From Shewanella morhuae (GTDB taxonomy: Bacteria > Pseudomonadota > Gammaproteobacteria > Enterobacterales > Shewanellaceae): 64,000 bases of DNA. The position numbers were made by a program, and so were the translations under genes. The notes beneath the pieces were generated by a model, which saw only the letters and a list, made by a program, of their open reading frames with translations, was not told the origin of the DNA and made no database searches. Positions 33,111 to 41,039 of the stretch are shown piece after piece. The first letter of the stretch is position 1. Each line of letters opens with the position of its first letter. The stretch is from contig NZ_FTNN01000008.1 of NCBI RefSeq assembly GCF_900156405.1, forward strand, positions 169,198 to 233,197, read 5' to 3'.

Positions 33111-35750
33111 TTACTGACTAGGAGTCCAATCTTGCCATTCAGTTTCGGCTTTATGTTGTAACGTTAATATTGCCCCTGCTGCTAAGCGATTATTCGCTTG
33201 AGTCGTATCCTTAGTCGCGACATTGATGCCGCCCGCGAGTAAGGTTTCTAGCGAGCCTGCTTCGATTTGCGCACCAGAGAACAAGCCCACATCAACTTTA
33301 ATGCCTGAGGCATCCCAGAACTGACTGCTTTGATTCACTAAGTGTTTGTATTGCGGCTCAATATGCGCCTGCATCAGCACGCTATTACCCTGTGTCGATA
33401 GGCTGTAGCCATCAATTTGACCGACTTTGATACCACGGAAGAAAATCGGCGTGCCGATTTTCATCGAGCCTAAGTTTTTATCTTCTAAGGTAAACTTAAG
33501 CGCATCTTCGACAACATTGGCATAGCTGCTGGCTGTGAGGTTGGCAACAAACTGTGTCGATTTCTGATTACTTTTACCTGGCAGCACACCGATATAGGGG
33601 CCCGTTATTAAGGTTGCTGGCGCTTTAATTCCCGCAAGGGAAATTTGCGCGTCTACTAAATGATACTCACAATCACTGCGGCTGAAATGTTCGGCATATT
33701 CTCCATATAGATAGGCAGTCGCGGTGAGGGTATTTAGATCGGCATTAAGCTTCACCTGCGATACTTCACCCACTTGATGCCCTTGATAACGGATCGCGGC
33801 CTTTGCTGCAAGTTTTGATGATGCGGGTAAGGTGAGGCGAATCGCCTGGGCTTGCGCTAATGCCAGTTGCTTGCTCTCATAGAGCTTTAAGTGGGCTGCA
33901 CTGCTAGTTTTGTCACTATCATCAAGTAATCCCAGACTAATGCTGCCCTTCAATGCTCCTTGAAGCGGCGCAACCGCCACATCAATACCAGCAAGGCTGG
34001 CGCTGATGTCCATGGCGCTGTTACGCCAGAATACATTGGGCTTTTTCAGCAAGGATTGGAACTGTTTATCAATCGCGAGCTTAATGGCAAAGTCTTCGGT
34101 TTTGCTTTGCCAGTTCACAGACTCAACTAACCCTATTTGCATTTTTTTATAGTAAATCGGTGAGCCTTGGCTGACATCGGCGCCATCTTGACTGACTAAT
34201 GTTACATGCGTTTGCTGTTGGCGATCATAAAAATCCGTCGCAGCATCCACAGAACTAAACAGAGTAAGATTGCTGTTAGCGGTTAAAGGAGTATCACCGT
34301 GACCTTGGAATAAACTAATAGCACCTTGGGTGAAGGTGGTGAAATCTCTGGTTTTAACGGATATACCGTCTAAAGAGGCATTTACTGTTAAAGCCGATTC
34401 AGGCACAAAATAGCTATCACTGCGTAGCAGACTGGCAAATTCAGGTTGTAGCTCCAGTTGGTATTCCACCGCGGATAAATCTTTAGTTAACTTAACGCTA
34501 AGCACCTTACCAATAGGAATTTGTTTGTAACGTACTTCAGCACTTGGTGCAATGCCCATGTTTTCACTAGAGGTTAAGGTTAATAAACGCTTTTTTGATT
34601 GCAGTAAATCAGGCGCTTTCGATTGCAAAATAAAGCTCGTTGGCATAGCTGTTTGAGCCTTGATGCCCGGTAAGAAGTTGATCACACTACCCGTCAGTAA
34701 CCGTTCTGGATTCTTAATTCCAGAAAGTGAAATATCGGCACCCTCAAGCCAAAACACGCCATCGTTGGTTAAGAGCGAACCATATTGAGGTTCAAATTTA
34801 GCTACAGCCGTTATGCCATCGTGACTAAGTTGTTTATTTAACACACTACCAATATTGATACCGCGATAAACGATGCGAGTGCCTTTATTAACACCACTAC
34901 CGTCGGCCATTGTTAGGTTGACTTCAATGCCGCCAAGGGCGGTGGTTTCTGAGTCAAAAAGCGTAAACGTATCGCCATTTTGGGCGATAGGTGCTGCATC
35001 GTCAGAGCTAAAACTTACACCGCCAGCAAGGATTGATGCCAAGCTTTCAGAGTTGACTTGAATACCCGTAAGCGAAGCATCAATTTTTACGCCAGAGACA
35101 TTCCAAAAGTGTGAGTTTTTCTTCACTAATCGAGCGTATTGTTCTTGAATAAAGACGCTTATCAGTACTCTTTGATTACCGTCTAAACGATAGCTCGCTA
35201 CGCTACCCACAGGTATTTGGCGGAAGAATATTGGCGAACCAACATCGAGTGACCCGAGTTTATCTGAAGAGAGTTCAACCATCACACCTTCAGAACCAAT
35301 TAGCATTGGTGGCGGTTGTCGCTCGGCCTCAAAGAAAGTGGCGTCACTGCCTTTTCCTGGCTGAATTGCAATATAGTTACCCGAGAACAATGCATCTAAA
35401 CCTTCAACACCAGTTATGCTGGCTTTAGGGGTAACGAGCCAGAATAGGGTTTCTTTATTTAAAAAAGGTTTGGCGCGATAGTCCATCATGACTTTGACGT
35501 TCACGCCTTTTAAATCCTCATCGATGCCGATGTCTTTCACTTTACCCACAGTTAAGCCTTGGTATTTGACTAAGGTTTTACCGACATCAATCCCAGTCGC
35601 ACTCGGGAAATGTATTTGAATTTCAATACCCGATTCTTTAATACTCTTAATACCCAGCCAAGCCCCTAATGCCAACGCGACAATAGGCAGTAGCCAAATA
35701 GGCGAGAAGAGTTTTTTCTTTACAACTTTTGGCGATTCAATTTGTGTCAT
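33111..35750 (-). CDS. letB: LetB (YebT) MCE-domain lipid transport tunnel protein
   Basis: LetB forms a stack of MCE rings that bridges the periplasm and carries lipids between membranes. The 879-aa protein (E. coli 877) has one N-terminal membrane helix (about 16-36) and seven MCE repeats, starting near residues 40, 157, 275, 390, 513, 630 and 752. These are recognised by recurring cores such as GIDVGKTLVKYQGLTVGKV and GSMKIGTPIFFRGIKVGQI. ATG at 35750, overlapping the upstream letA C-half by 14 bp, so translation is coupled. The order letA-letB-rsmF matches E. coli yebS-yebT-yebU. Confidence 0.93.
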   Translation of the reverse strand: MTQIESPKVVKKKLFSPIWLLPIVALALGAWLGIKSIKESGIEIQIHFPSATGIDVGKTLVKYQGLTVGKVKDIGIDEDLKGVNVKVMMDYRAKPFLNKETLFWLVTPKASITGVEGLDALFSGNYIAIQPGKGSDATFFEAERQPPPMLIGSEGVMVELSSDKLGSLDVGSPIFFRQIPVGSVASYRLDGNQRVLISVFIQEQYARLVKKNSHFWNVSGVKIDASLTGIQVNSESLASILAGGVSFSSDDAAPIAQNGDTFTLFDSETTALGGIEVNLTMADGSGVNKGTRIVYRGINIGSVLNKQLSHDGITAVAKFEPQYGSLLTNDGVFWLEGADISLSGIKNPERLLTGSVINFLPGIKAQTAMPTSFILQSKAPDLLQSKKRLLTLTSSENMGIAPSAEVRYKQIPIGKVLSVKLTKDLSAVEYQLELQPEFASLLRSDSYFVPESALTVNASLDGISVKTRDFTTFTQGAISLFQGHGDTPLTANSNLTLFSSVDAATDFYDRQQQTHVTLVSQDGADVSQGSPIYYKKMQIGLVESVNWQSKTEDFAIKLAIDKQFQSLLKKPNVFWRNSAMDISASLAGIDVAVAPLQGALKGSISLGLLDDSDKTSSAAHLKLYESKQLALAQAQAIRLTLPASSKLAAKAAIRYQGHQVGEVSQVKLNADLNTLTATAYLYGEYAEHFSRSDCEYHLVDAQISLAGIKAPATLITGPYIGVLPGKSNQKSTQFVANLTASSYANVVEDALKFTLEDKNLGSMKIGTPIFFRGIKVGQIDGYSLSTQGNSVLMQAHIEPQYKHLVNQSSQFWDASGIKVDVGLFSGAQIEAGSLETLLAGGINVATKDTTQANNRLAAGAILTLQHKAETEWQDWTPSQ

Positions 35751-36354
35751 CTTGAGGTTCCAATCGATCCCAGAGTAAACGAGTGTCTAACACTTTGGCG
35801 GCTAGCTGAGTTAACAGAATAACCAAGGCAAATGCAGTTGCGGCGGGGGCGGGCTTTGCGTCGAGTAGTTGCCCCATGTTCACTAATGCCACTGTGATGG
35901 AAATAACGAATAAATCGAGCATAGACCAGCGGCCAATCCATTCAATAGCATGAAAGCCCACCATCAATTTCTTTTTTGAAATGGGAATATCGAAACTAAT
36001 TGCACACAGATAAATGGATAAACCGATAATTTTAATCCATGGCACTAAAATACTGGCAGTAAAGACAATCATGGCAATGGGGAGCATGTCAGAATTTACT
36101 AAATGTAAAATGCCTGAAAAAATAGTGTCGTGCCGCACTTGCCCTTGGTTTGTCAGTATGGTGATAGGATAAATATTGGCAGGCACTAACAAAATAGCGG
36201 CAGTGATCAGTAGTGCCCAACTTTTTTGTAGGCTGGAATAGTCCCTAATATGCAGCTCTGCTTGGCAGCGCTGGCAGTGAGTGAGCTCAGTACTGTTTAG
36301 TTGTCGGCACATCTTGCATAAACATAGGCCGATATCTTTACCTTGTTGCTTCAT
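35737..36354 (-). CDS. LetA/PqiA-type inner-membrane protein, C-terminal half
   Basis: A 205-aa PqiA-domain protein: an N-terminal zinc ribbon with C13/C16 and C27/C30, then four hydrophobic helices (about 46-66, 92-117, 133-165, 170-190). It corresponds to the second half of E. coli LetA (YebS), which is one chain of about 430 aa. ATG at 36354, one base past the stop of the N-half gene, with AGAAGG eleven bases upstream; it overlaps letB by 14 bp. In its own frame a TAG lies six codons before the ATG. That leaves little room for a hidden frameshift, so two subunits look genuine. Lipid delivery to LetB is inferred. Confidence 0.85.
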   Translation of the reverse strand: MKQQGKDIGLCLCKMCRQLNSTELTHCQRCQAELHIRDYSSLQKSWALLITAAILLVPANIYPITILTNQGQVRHDTIFSGILHLVNSDMLPIAMIVFTASILVPWIKIIGLSIYLCAISFDIPISKKKLMVGFHAIEWIGRWSMLDLFVISITVALVNMGQLLDAKPAPAATAFALVILLTQLAAKVLDTRLLWDRLEPQDDTN

Positions 36355-36355
36355 A

Positions 36356-36988
36356 TCAGCAATGACCTTCTAATAATGTCCACATGTGTTCTAAGTGGTA
36401 TTCTCGTTGTAAGAACAAGGTGACAAGAAATAGCATGGTGAAGCAAAACGTACCCATTCCAAAGTAAATATCTGAAAAATCAGAAAGCTGGAATGAAGAC
36501 ACCAAAAAACTGATCACATAAATTTCTAACATTGAAAGCTGCGATAGTGCACCATGAAATTTTAATAACTGTTTTAAAGATTTACGCCAAAAAACACTAT
36601 TCAAACCCCATTTGACAATTAAAATTTGTGCCAAAATAGATAACAGTAATAAGCCCGGACCAACCACTGCGGCGGTGAGTACGGCTAATCCTACTAACCA
36701 ATAACCTTGATCAAATACGGCAAATGCCCCTTGAAACACCGTGGTGGTGCGAATGCTGCCAAGAAAATGGATCTCAAGCACAGGCAGGAAGTTTGCTGGA
36801 AAATAAAATACTAACGCTGTAATACACAGGGCTAACATACCATTTACAGAGCAATAGGGTGTGTCATAAAGTGCAGTGCTACAACGTGGACAAAGTGCTC
36901 TTACGCCGCTAGGCAAAGCTCGCTTGCGAATTGCCAAATCACAGGAACGGCATAAGGTTATTGAATTTTCTGCTGCGTTTTCATGCAT
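36356..36988 (-). CDS. LetA/PqiA-type inner-membrane protein, N-terminal half
   Basis: A 210-aa PqiA-domain protein with a zinc ribbon (C13/C16, C33/C36) followed by four hydrophobic helices (about 51-72, 95-128, 148-168, 175-195). It resembles the first half of E. coli LetA. ATG at 36988. It is the first gene of the letA-letA-letB unit, which runs on the minus strand away from the LexA-controlled yebG. Both halves keep their own zinc ribbon and helix bundle, so they may assemble as a heterodimer beside the LetB tunnel. Confidence 0.85.
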   Translation of the reverse strand: MHENAAENSITLCRSCDLAIRKRALPSGVRALCPRCSTALYDTPYCSVNGMLALCITALVFYFPANFLPVLEIHFLGSIRTTTVFQGAFAVFDQGYWLVGLAVLTAAVVGPGLLLLSILAQILIVKWGLNSVFWRKSLKQLLKFHGALSQLSMLEIYVISFLVSSFQLSDFSDIYFGMGTFCFTMLFLVTLFLQREYHLEHMWTLLEGHC

Positions 36989-37165
36989 ATAAAAATATTA
37001 TTAACCTAATGTTGAGTAGTAACAGCGAGGTTCATACGTGATGTCGTGTTAATGATCGTTTAACACACGCTAACGTTTATATTATTTTGGCAACGAAAGT
37101 AGACCAATAATATCAGATTAATCAGAACACTTGCATCACAAGTTCAATCTATGTCACTCTAGCCA

Positions 37166-37181
37166 CTGTATATAAAAACAG
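37166..37181 (+). promoter_or_regulatory. LexA (SOS) box upstream of yebG
   Basis: The 16-mer CTGTATATAAAAACAG matches the gammaproteobacterial LexA consensus CTGT-(AT)4-ACAG with intact CTGT and ACAG ends. It ends 12 bases before the yebG ATG. YebG is an SOS gene in E. coli. Confidence 0.9.
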
Positions 37182-37193
37182 TGCGAGGCAGTC

Positions 37194-37493
37194 ATGGCAG
37201 TAATAACACAGTTTGTCGTGGTCAGAGAAGGGGTTGAAAAGATGACATTCACATCTAAGAGGGAGGCTGATGCCTACGATAAGATGCTCGATATCGCCGA
37301 TAACTTGATCCCTTTTATTCAACAAGCCGATTTGGGTATAGATGAAAGTGTGAGCGAAAAGCTCGCATTTTACTTCGCTAATAATAAAGATGAGCTGACG
37401 AACTTGCTTAAAGGGGTCGTTCAGGTTAATAGTACGCCAACGAATCCATCTACTGCGAAAAAAGCGGCTAAAAAGACCGAAGCAGCAGAATAA
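37194..37493 (+). CDS. yebG: SOS-inducible YebG family protein
   Basis: A 99-aa protein whose first 75 residues match YebG (MAVITQFVVVREGVEKMTFT at the start, AYDKMLDIADNL), with a Lys/Ala/Thr-rich tail. YebG is induced by DNA damage through LexA in E. coli; its biochemical role is unknown. A LexA box lies directly upstream, and GAGG sits about six bases before the ATG. The msrC gene follows after 17 bp, so msrC may share the damage-inducible transcript (inference). Confidence 0.93.
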   Translation: MAVITQFVVVREGVEKMTFTSKREADAYDKMLDIADNLIPFIQQADLGIDESVSEKLAFYFANNKDELTNLLKGVVQVNSTPTNPSTAKKAAKKTEAAE

Positions 37494-37510
37494 AAGTGTT
37501 AGGAAATGTA

Positions 37511-37969
37511 ATGAAATCGAAATTCTATGAATCACTTAATCGTCAAGTATTAGCTTTGCTGGACGGTGAAGATGACCTTGTCGCGGGCATGGCAAATTTT
37601 TCAGCCTTACTTAATGATAACTTAACTGAGCTTAACTGGGTTGGATTCTACGTGATGCGTGGCGAACAACTGGTGCTTGGTCCGTTTCAAGGCAAAGTCG
37701 CATGCACGCGTATTCCATTCGGAAAAGGGGTATGTGGTACGGCAGCATTGACCAATCAAACTCAGCGAGTGGCCGATGTTAATCAATTTGATGGTCATAT
37801 TGCTTGTGATTCTGCCAGTAATTCAGAAATTGTTGTGCCGGTTAGAGCACAAGGCAAAGTGATTGCAGTGCTGGATATTGACAGCCCTATCTTGGATCGT
37901 TTCGATGAAGAAGACCAAAAAGGGCTCGAATTATTGGTTAAAAGTTTTGAAAACTGCCTATTTGATTAA
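37511..37969 (+). CDS. msrC: Free methionine-(R)-sulfoxide reductase (fRMsr, GAF domain)
   Basis: fRMsr reduces free methionine R-sulfoxide. The 152-aa GAF-fold protein has the three family cysteines at C65, C75 and C99 (VACTRIPFG, GVCGTAAL, HIACDSAS), with the same 10 and 24 residue spacing as E. coli YebR (C84, C94, C118). The ATG at 37511 is preferred to a GTG at 37496 because AGGA lies six bases upstream. It sits between yebG and proQ, as yebR sits near proQ in E. coli. Confidence 0.93.
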   Translation: MKSKFYESLNRQVLALLDGEDDLVAGMANFSALLNDNLTELNWVGFYVMRGEQLVLGPFQGKVACTRIPFGKGVCGTAALTNQTQRVADVNQFDGHIACDSASNSEIVVPVRAQGKVIAVLDIDSPILDRFDEEDQKGLELLVKSFENCLFD

Positions 37970-38251
37970 TTTGCGTACAATAATGCATAATTCATAGTCG
38001 CAATCGGTGGCGTGCGCCTTATAATATGTGCCTGCACGCATTAAGCTGGTTTGATTAGCATGCAATAAATAAGCTTAGTGTTTTGAGCTGTAAAAAATTT
38101 GTTAAGGTCTATTTTTTAACTTTAGTAAACGCAGCTAGGATGCTAATTTGTACGTTGACTCACTATTGAGTTTAACGAAGATAAATGACTCGTAAGAAGT
38201 TGATCAATATCACCTCGAATCGATGTCTATTTTTTGACTGTGGAAGTAATG

Positions 38252-38878
38252 ATGGAATCAACAGAAAAGTTGACCGACACCAATGCAATTTTGGCGTATT
38301 TGTATGAAACATTTCCTTTGTGCTTTATTGCTGAAGGTGAAACTAAGCCATTAAAAATCGGGTTGTTTCAAGATTTGGCTGAAAGGTTGGCTGATGATTC
38401 TAAAGTCAGTAAAACTCAGCTCAGAGTTGCCTTAAGACGTTACACCAGTAGCTGGCGCTATTTGAAGTCTGTTAAAACAGGCGCACAACGCGTTAATCTG
38501 GATGGCGAACCTTGCGGTGAGTTAGAGCAAGAGCATATTGACCATGCTCAAGCTATGTTGAAAGAGAGCCAAGAGAAGGCCAAAGCAAAACGTGCTGCAC
38601 AAGCACCAAAGCCTGCGGCAAAGAAAGCGCCTAAAAAGGTGACGACTCCTCAACGCCCTAAAACTGAACGTCCAGCTAAGCCAGCACCTAAAGCTGCGCC
38701 AGTGATTAATTATGTTCAGGCTCAATTGACTGATTTAACGAAAAAACAACGCGTCAATGTTAAATTAGGTATGACTCCCGTAGCCGGCGTCATTACTGAT
38801 ATTAACAAGGAAGATATTCATGTTCAGCTTGATAGTGGCCTAACGATCAAAGTTAGAGCAGAACATATCCTGCTGTAA
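38252..38878 (+). CDS. proQ: RNA chaperone ProQ
   Basis: ProQ binds structured RNAs and acts on many small RNAs and 3' ends. The 208-aa protein has an N-terminal FinO/ProQ domain (about 5-115) with AILAYLYETFPLCFIAEG and KTQLRVALRRYTSSWRYL. A Lys/Ala/Pro-rich linker (about 115-150) and a C-terminal Tudor-like domain (VNVKLGMTPVAGVITDINKED) follow. Of two adjacent ATG codons, 38252 is chosen for its GGAAG five bases upstream; a TTG at 38234 lies in the same frame. prc follows, the E. coli order. The 280-bp leader probably carries its promoter. Confidence 0.95.
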   Translation: MESTEKLTDTNAILAYLYETFPLCFIAEGETKPLKIGLFQDLAERLADDSKVSKTQLRVALRRYTSSWRYLKSVKTGAQRVNLDGEPCGELEQEHIDHAQAMLKESQEKAKAKRAAQAPKPAAKKAPKKVTTPQRPKTERPAKPAPKAAPVINYVQAQLTDLTKKQRVNVKLGMTPVAGVITDINKEDIHVQLDSGLTIKVRAEHILL

Positions 38879-38906
38879 TCATTTATTAAAACGGAGTAAC
38901 TTGTTG

Positions 38907-40955
38907 ATGCGAAACCTCACTTTGGCTACCTCTATCGCCACAGTTTTTGTCGGATTTTCGGCTTGGGCCGTACCACCTACTATTCAAATCAGCGAGTTAC
39001 CCACTCTCAAGCAGGAAGCGCAACATAAGGTTGCTAGCAAACGGGTAACGGATTTATATACTCGCTCGCATTATCACCGATTTAACCTTGATGATGCCTT
39101 TTCTGCGCAAATTTTCGATCGTTATCTGCAGCAATTGGATTATCGTCGCAATGTATTAACGCAAGCTGATGTCGATAGTTTTAAGCCTTACGCGACTCAA
39201 TTTGATGACATGCTCAGTTCTGGTGAACTTGAACCAGCCTATAAAATGTTTGATATTGTTCAAAAGCGTCGTTACGAAGGCTTTGTTTACGCTTTATCGC
39301 TATTGGATAAACCGATCGATTTCTCCGTCCCCGGTGATGTCTATGAGTACGACCGTGACGAAGCGGCATGGCCAAAAGATCAAACAGAAATTAATGAGTT
39401 ATGGCGCCAACGAGTTAAATACGATGCGTTAAATCTAAAACTCACAGGTAAAGAATGGCCTGAAATTGCAGAAGTTTTGCAAAAGCGTTACAACAATGCC
39501 ATTAAACGTTTGACTCAGACTAACAGTGAAGACGTATTCCAAGGCGTAATGAACGCTTTTTCACGTAGCATTGAGCCGCATACTAGTTACCTTTCGCCCC
39601 GCAATGCTGAACGTTTCCAAATGGAAATGAATTTAAGCCTAGAGGGTATTGGTGCACAGCTGCAACTGGAAGATGATTACACGGTTATTAAAAGCTTAAT
39701 TGCTGGCGGCCCAGCGGCTGGCAGTGAAAAACTGTCACCGGAAGACAAGATTGTCGGCGTTGGTCAAGAAGGTGCAGAGATAGTTGATGTTATCGGCTGG
39801 CGTTTAGATGACGTTGTCGAACTGATCAAGGGTCCAAAGGGCAGTAAAGTTGTGCTGCAAATTTTACCTAAGAAAGGTGGCTCGAATGCTAAGCCATTCA
39901 ATGTCACCTTAATTCGCGATAAAATTCGTCTGGAAGACCGAGCGGCAACCTCTAAAGTGATTGAACCTAAAGACGGTGAGTACGCTAATCGCAAAGTCGG
40001 CGTGATCCATATTCCTGGTTTCTACATGAATTTGTCACAGGACGTTGAAAAAGAACTGGTGAAGTTAAATGAAGCCAAAGTTGAAGGTATCGTAATTGAT
40101 TTACGCGGTAATGGCGGTGGTGCATTAACCGAAGCCGTATTGCTGACGGGTCTCTTTATCGATATGGGTCCAGTGGTACAAATTCGCGATGCAGATGGCC
40201 GAGTATCTGCGCACCGCGATAACGATGGTAAAACCAGTTATGCTGGACCATTGACGGTAATGGTTGACCGTTATAGTGCTTCTGCCTCTGAGATTTTTGC
40301 CGCCGCGCTACAAGATTATGATCGCGCGCTGATAGTTGGTGAATCAAGCTTTGGTAAAGGCACCGTGCAGCAACATAAGAGCCTAGGTCGTATCTATGAT
40401 ATGTATGAAAAACCATTGGGTCATGTGCAATATACGATTCAAAAGTTCTATCGTATTAATGGTGGCAGCACTCAACTTAAGGGTGTTACGCCTAATGTAG
40501 CTTTCCCGAGTGCGTTAGAGCCAGGTGAATACGGTGAAGCGGAAGAGAAGAATGCCTTACCTTGGGATAAGGTGCCTATGGCGCAATATGGTACTCTTAA
40601 TGATGTTACACCCGAGCTCGTAGCGAGTCTTGAGACTAAGCACTTAAACCGTATTAAAAATAGTGTAGAATTTGCTTATATCAATCAAGATATTGCCGAC
40701 TTTAAAAAGCATCATAAAGAGAAAACGGTTTCTCTGGTTGAAAGTGAACGTATTGCTTCTCGTGAAGCAGACGAGAAAAAAGCCCTCGATAGAACTAATG
40801 AGCGCCGCGTTGCCAATGGTCTAGCTCCGGTTAAATCAATGGAAGACATTAAAGACGACGCCGAATTACCAGACGCATTTTTAGATGAAACAGCCTATAT
40901 CACTCTAGATATGGCTGATGTGCAAAAACTGGCTAAAACCAGTGCTACTAAATAG
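38907..40955 (+). CDS. prc: Tail-specific carboxy-terminal processing protease Prc
   Basis: Prc (Tsp) is a periplasmic protease that trims proteins from the C-terminus, including MepS with NlpI. The 682-aa protein has a signal peptide (MRNLTLATSIATVFVGFSAWA), a PDZ domain (about 240-320, SLEGIGAQLQLEDDYTVIKS) and the S41 serine-lysine dyad S459/K484 (DRYSASASEIFAAAL, SSFGKGTVQ). The ATG at 38907 has ACGGAG ten bases upstream. The length equals that of the E. coli enzyme. A strong terminator separates it from pepN. Confidence 0.96.
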   Translation: MRNLTLATSIATVFVGFSAWAVPPTIQISELPTLKQEAQHKVASKRVTDLYTRSHYHRFNLDDAFSAQIFDRYLQQLDYRRNVLTQADVDSFKPYATQFDDMLSSGELEPAYKMFDIVQKRRYEGFVYALSLLDKPIDFSVPGDVYEYDRDEAAWPKDQTEINELWRQRVKYDALNLKLTGKEWPEIAEVLQKRYNNAIKRLTQTNSEDVFQGVMNAFSRSIEPHTSYLSPRNAERFQMEMNLSLEGIGAQLQLEDDYTVIKSLIAGGPAAGSEKLSPEDKIVGVGQEGAEIVDVIGWRLDDVVELIKGPKGSKVVLQILPKKGGSNAKPFNVTLIRDKIRLEDRAATSKVIEPKDGEYANRKVGVIHIPGFYMNLSQDVEKELVKLNEAKVEGIVIDLRGNGGGALTEAVLLTGLFIDMGPVVQIRDADGRVSAHRDNDGKTSYAGPLTVMVDRYSASASEIFAAALQDYDRALIVGESSFGKGTVQQHKSLGRIYDMYEKPLGHVQYTIQKFYRINGGSTQLKGVTPNVAFPSALEPGEYGEAEEKNALPWDKVPMAQYGTLNDVTPELVASLETKHLNRIKNSVEFAYINQDIADFKKHHKEKTVSLVESERIASREADEKKALDRTNERRVANGLAPVKSMEDIKDDAELPDAFLDETAYITLDMADVQKLAKTSATK

Positions 40956-40984
40956 GCGCTAGTCAAATCGATTTATCCAATATT

Positions 40985-41009
40985 AAAACGCGCTTATGGC
41001 GCGTTTTTT
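40985..41009 (+). terminator. prc terminator
   Basis: A 9-bp stem AAAACGCGC / GCGCGTTTT with a 5-base loop running into six T residues, 30 bp after the prc stop and 30 bp before the pepN start. Confidence 0.9.
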
Positions 41010-41039
41010 CTTATTTAGATCAGCGTTAAAGGGATCAAA

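Noticed and set aside
36340..36375. Frameshift as the cause of the two LetA halves
   Set aside because: A TAG in the frame of the second half lies only about 18 bases before its ATG, and each half has its own start and complete domain. A frameshift remains possible but is less likely.
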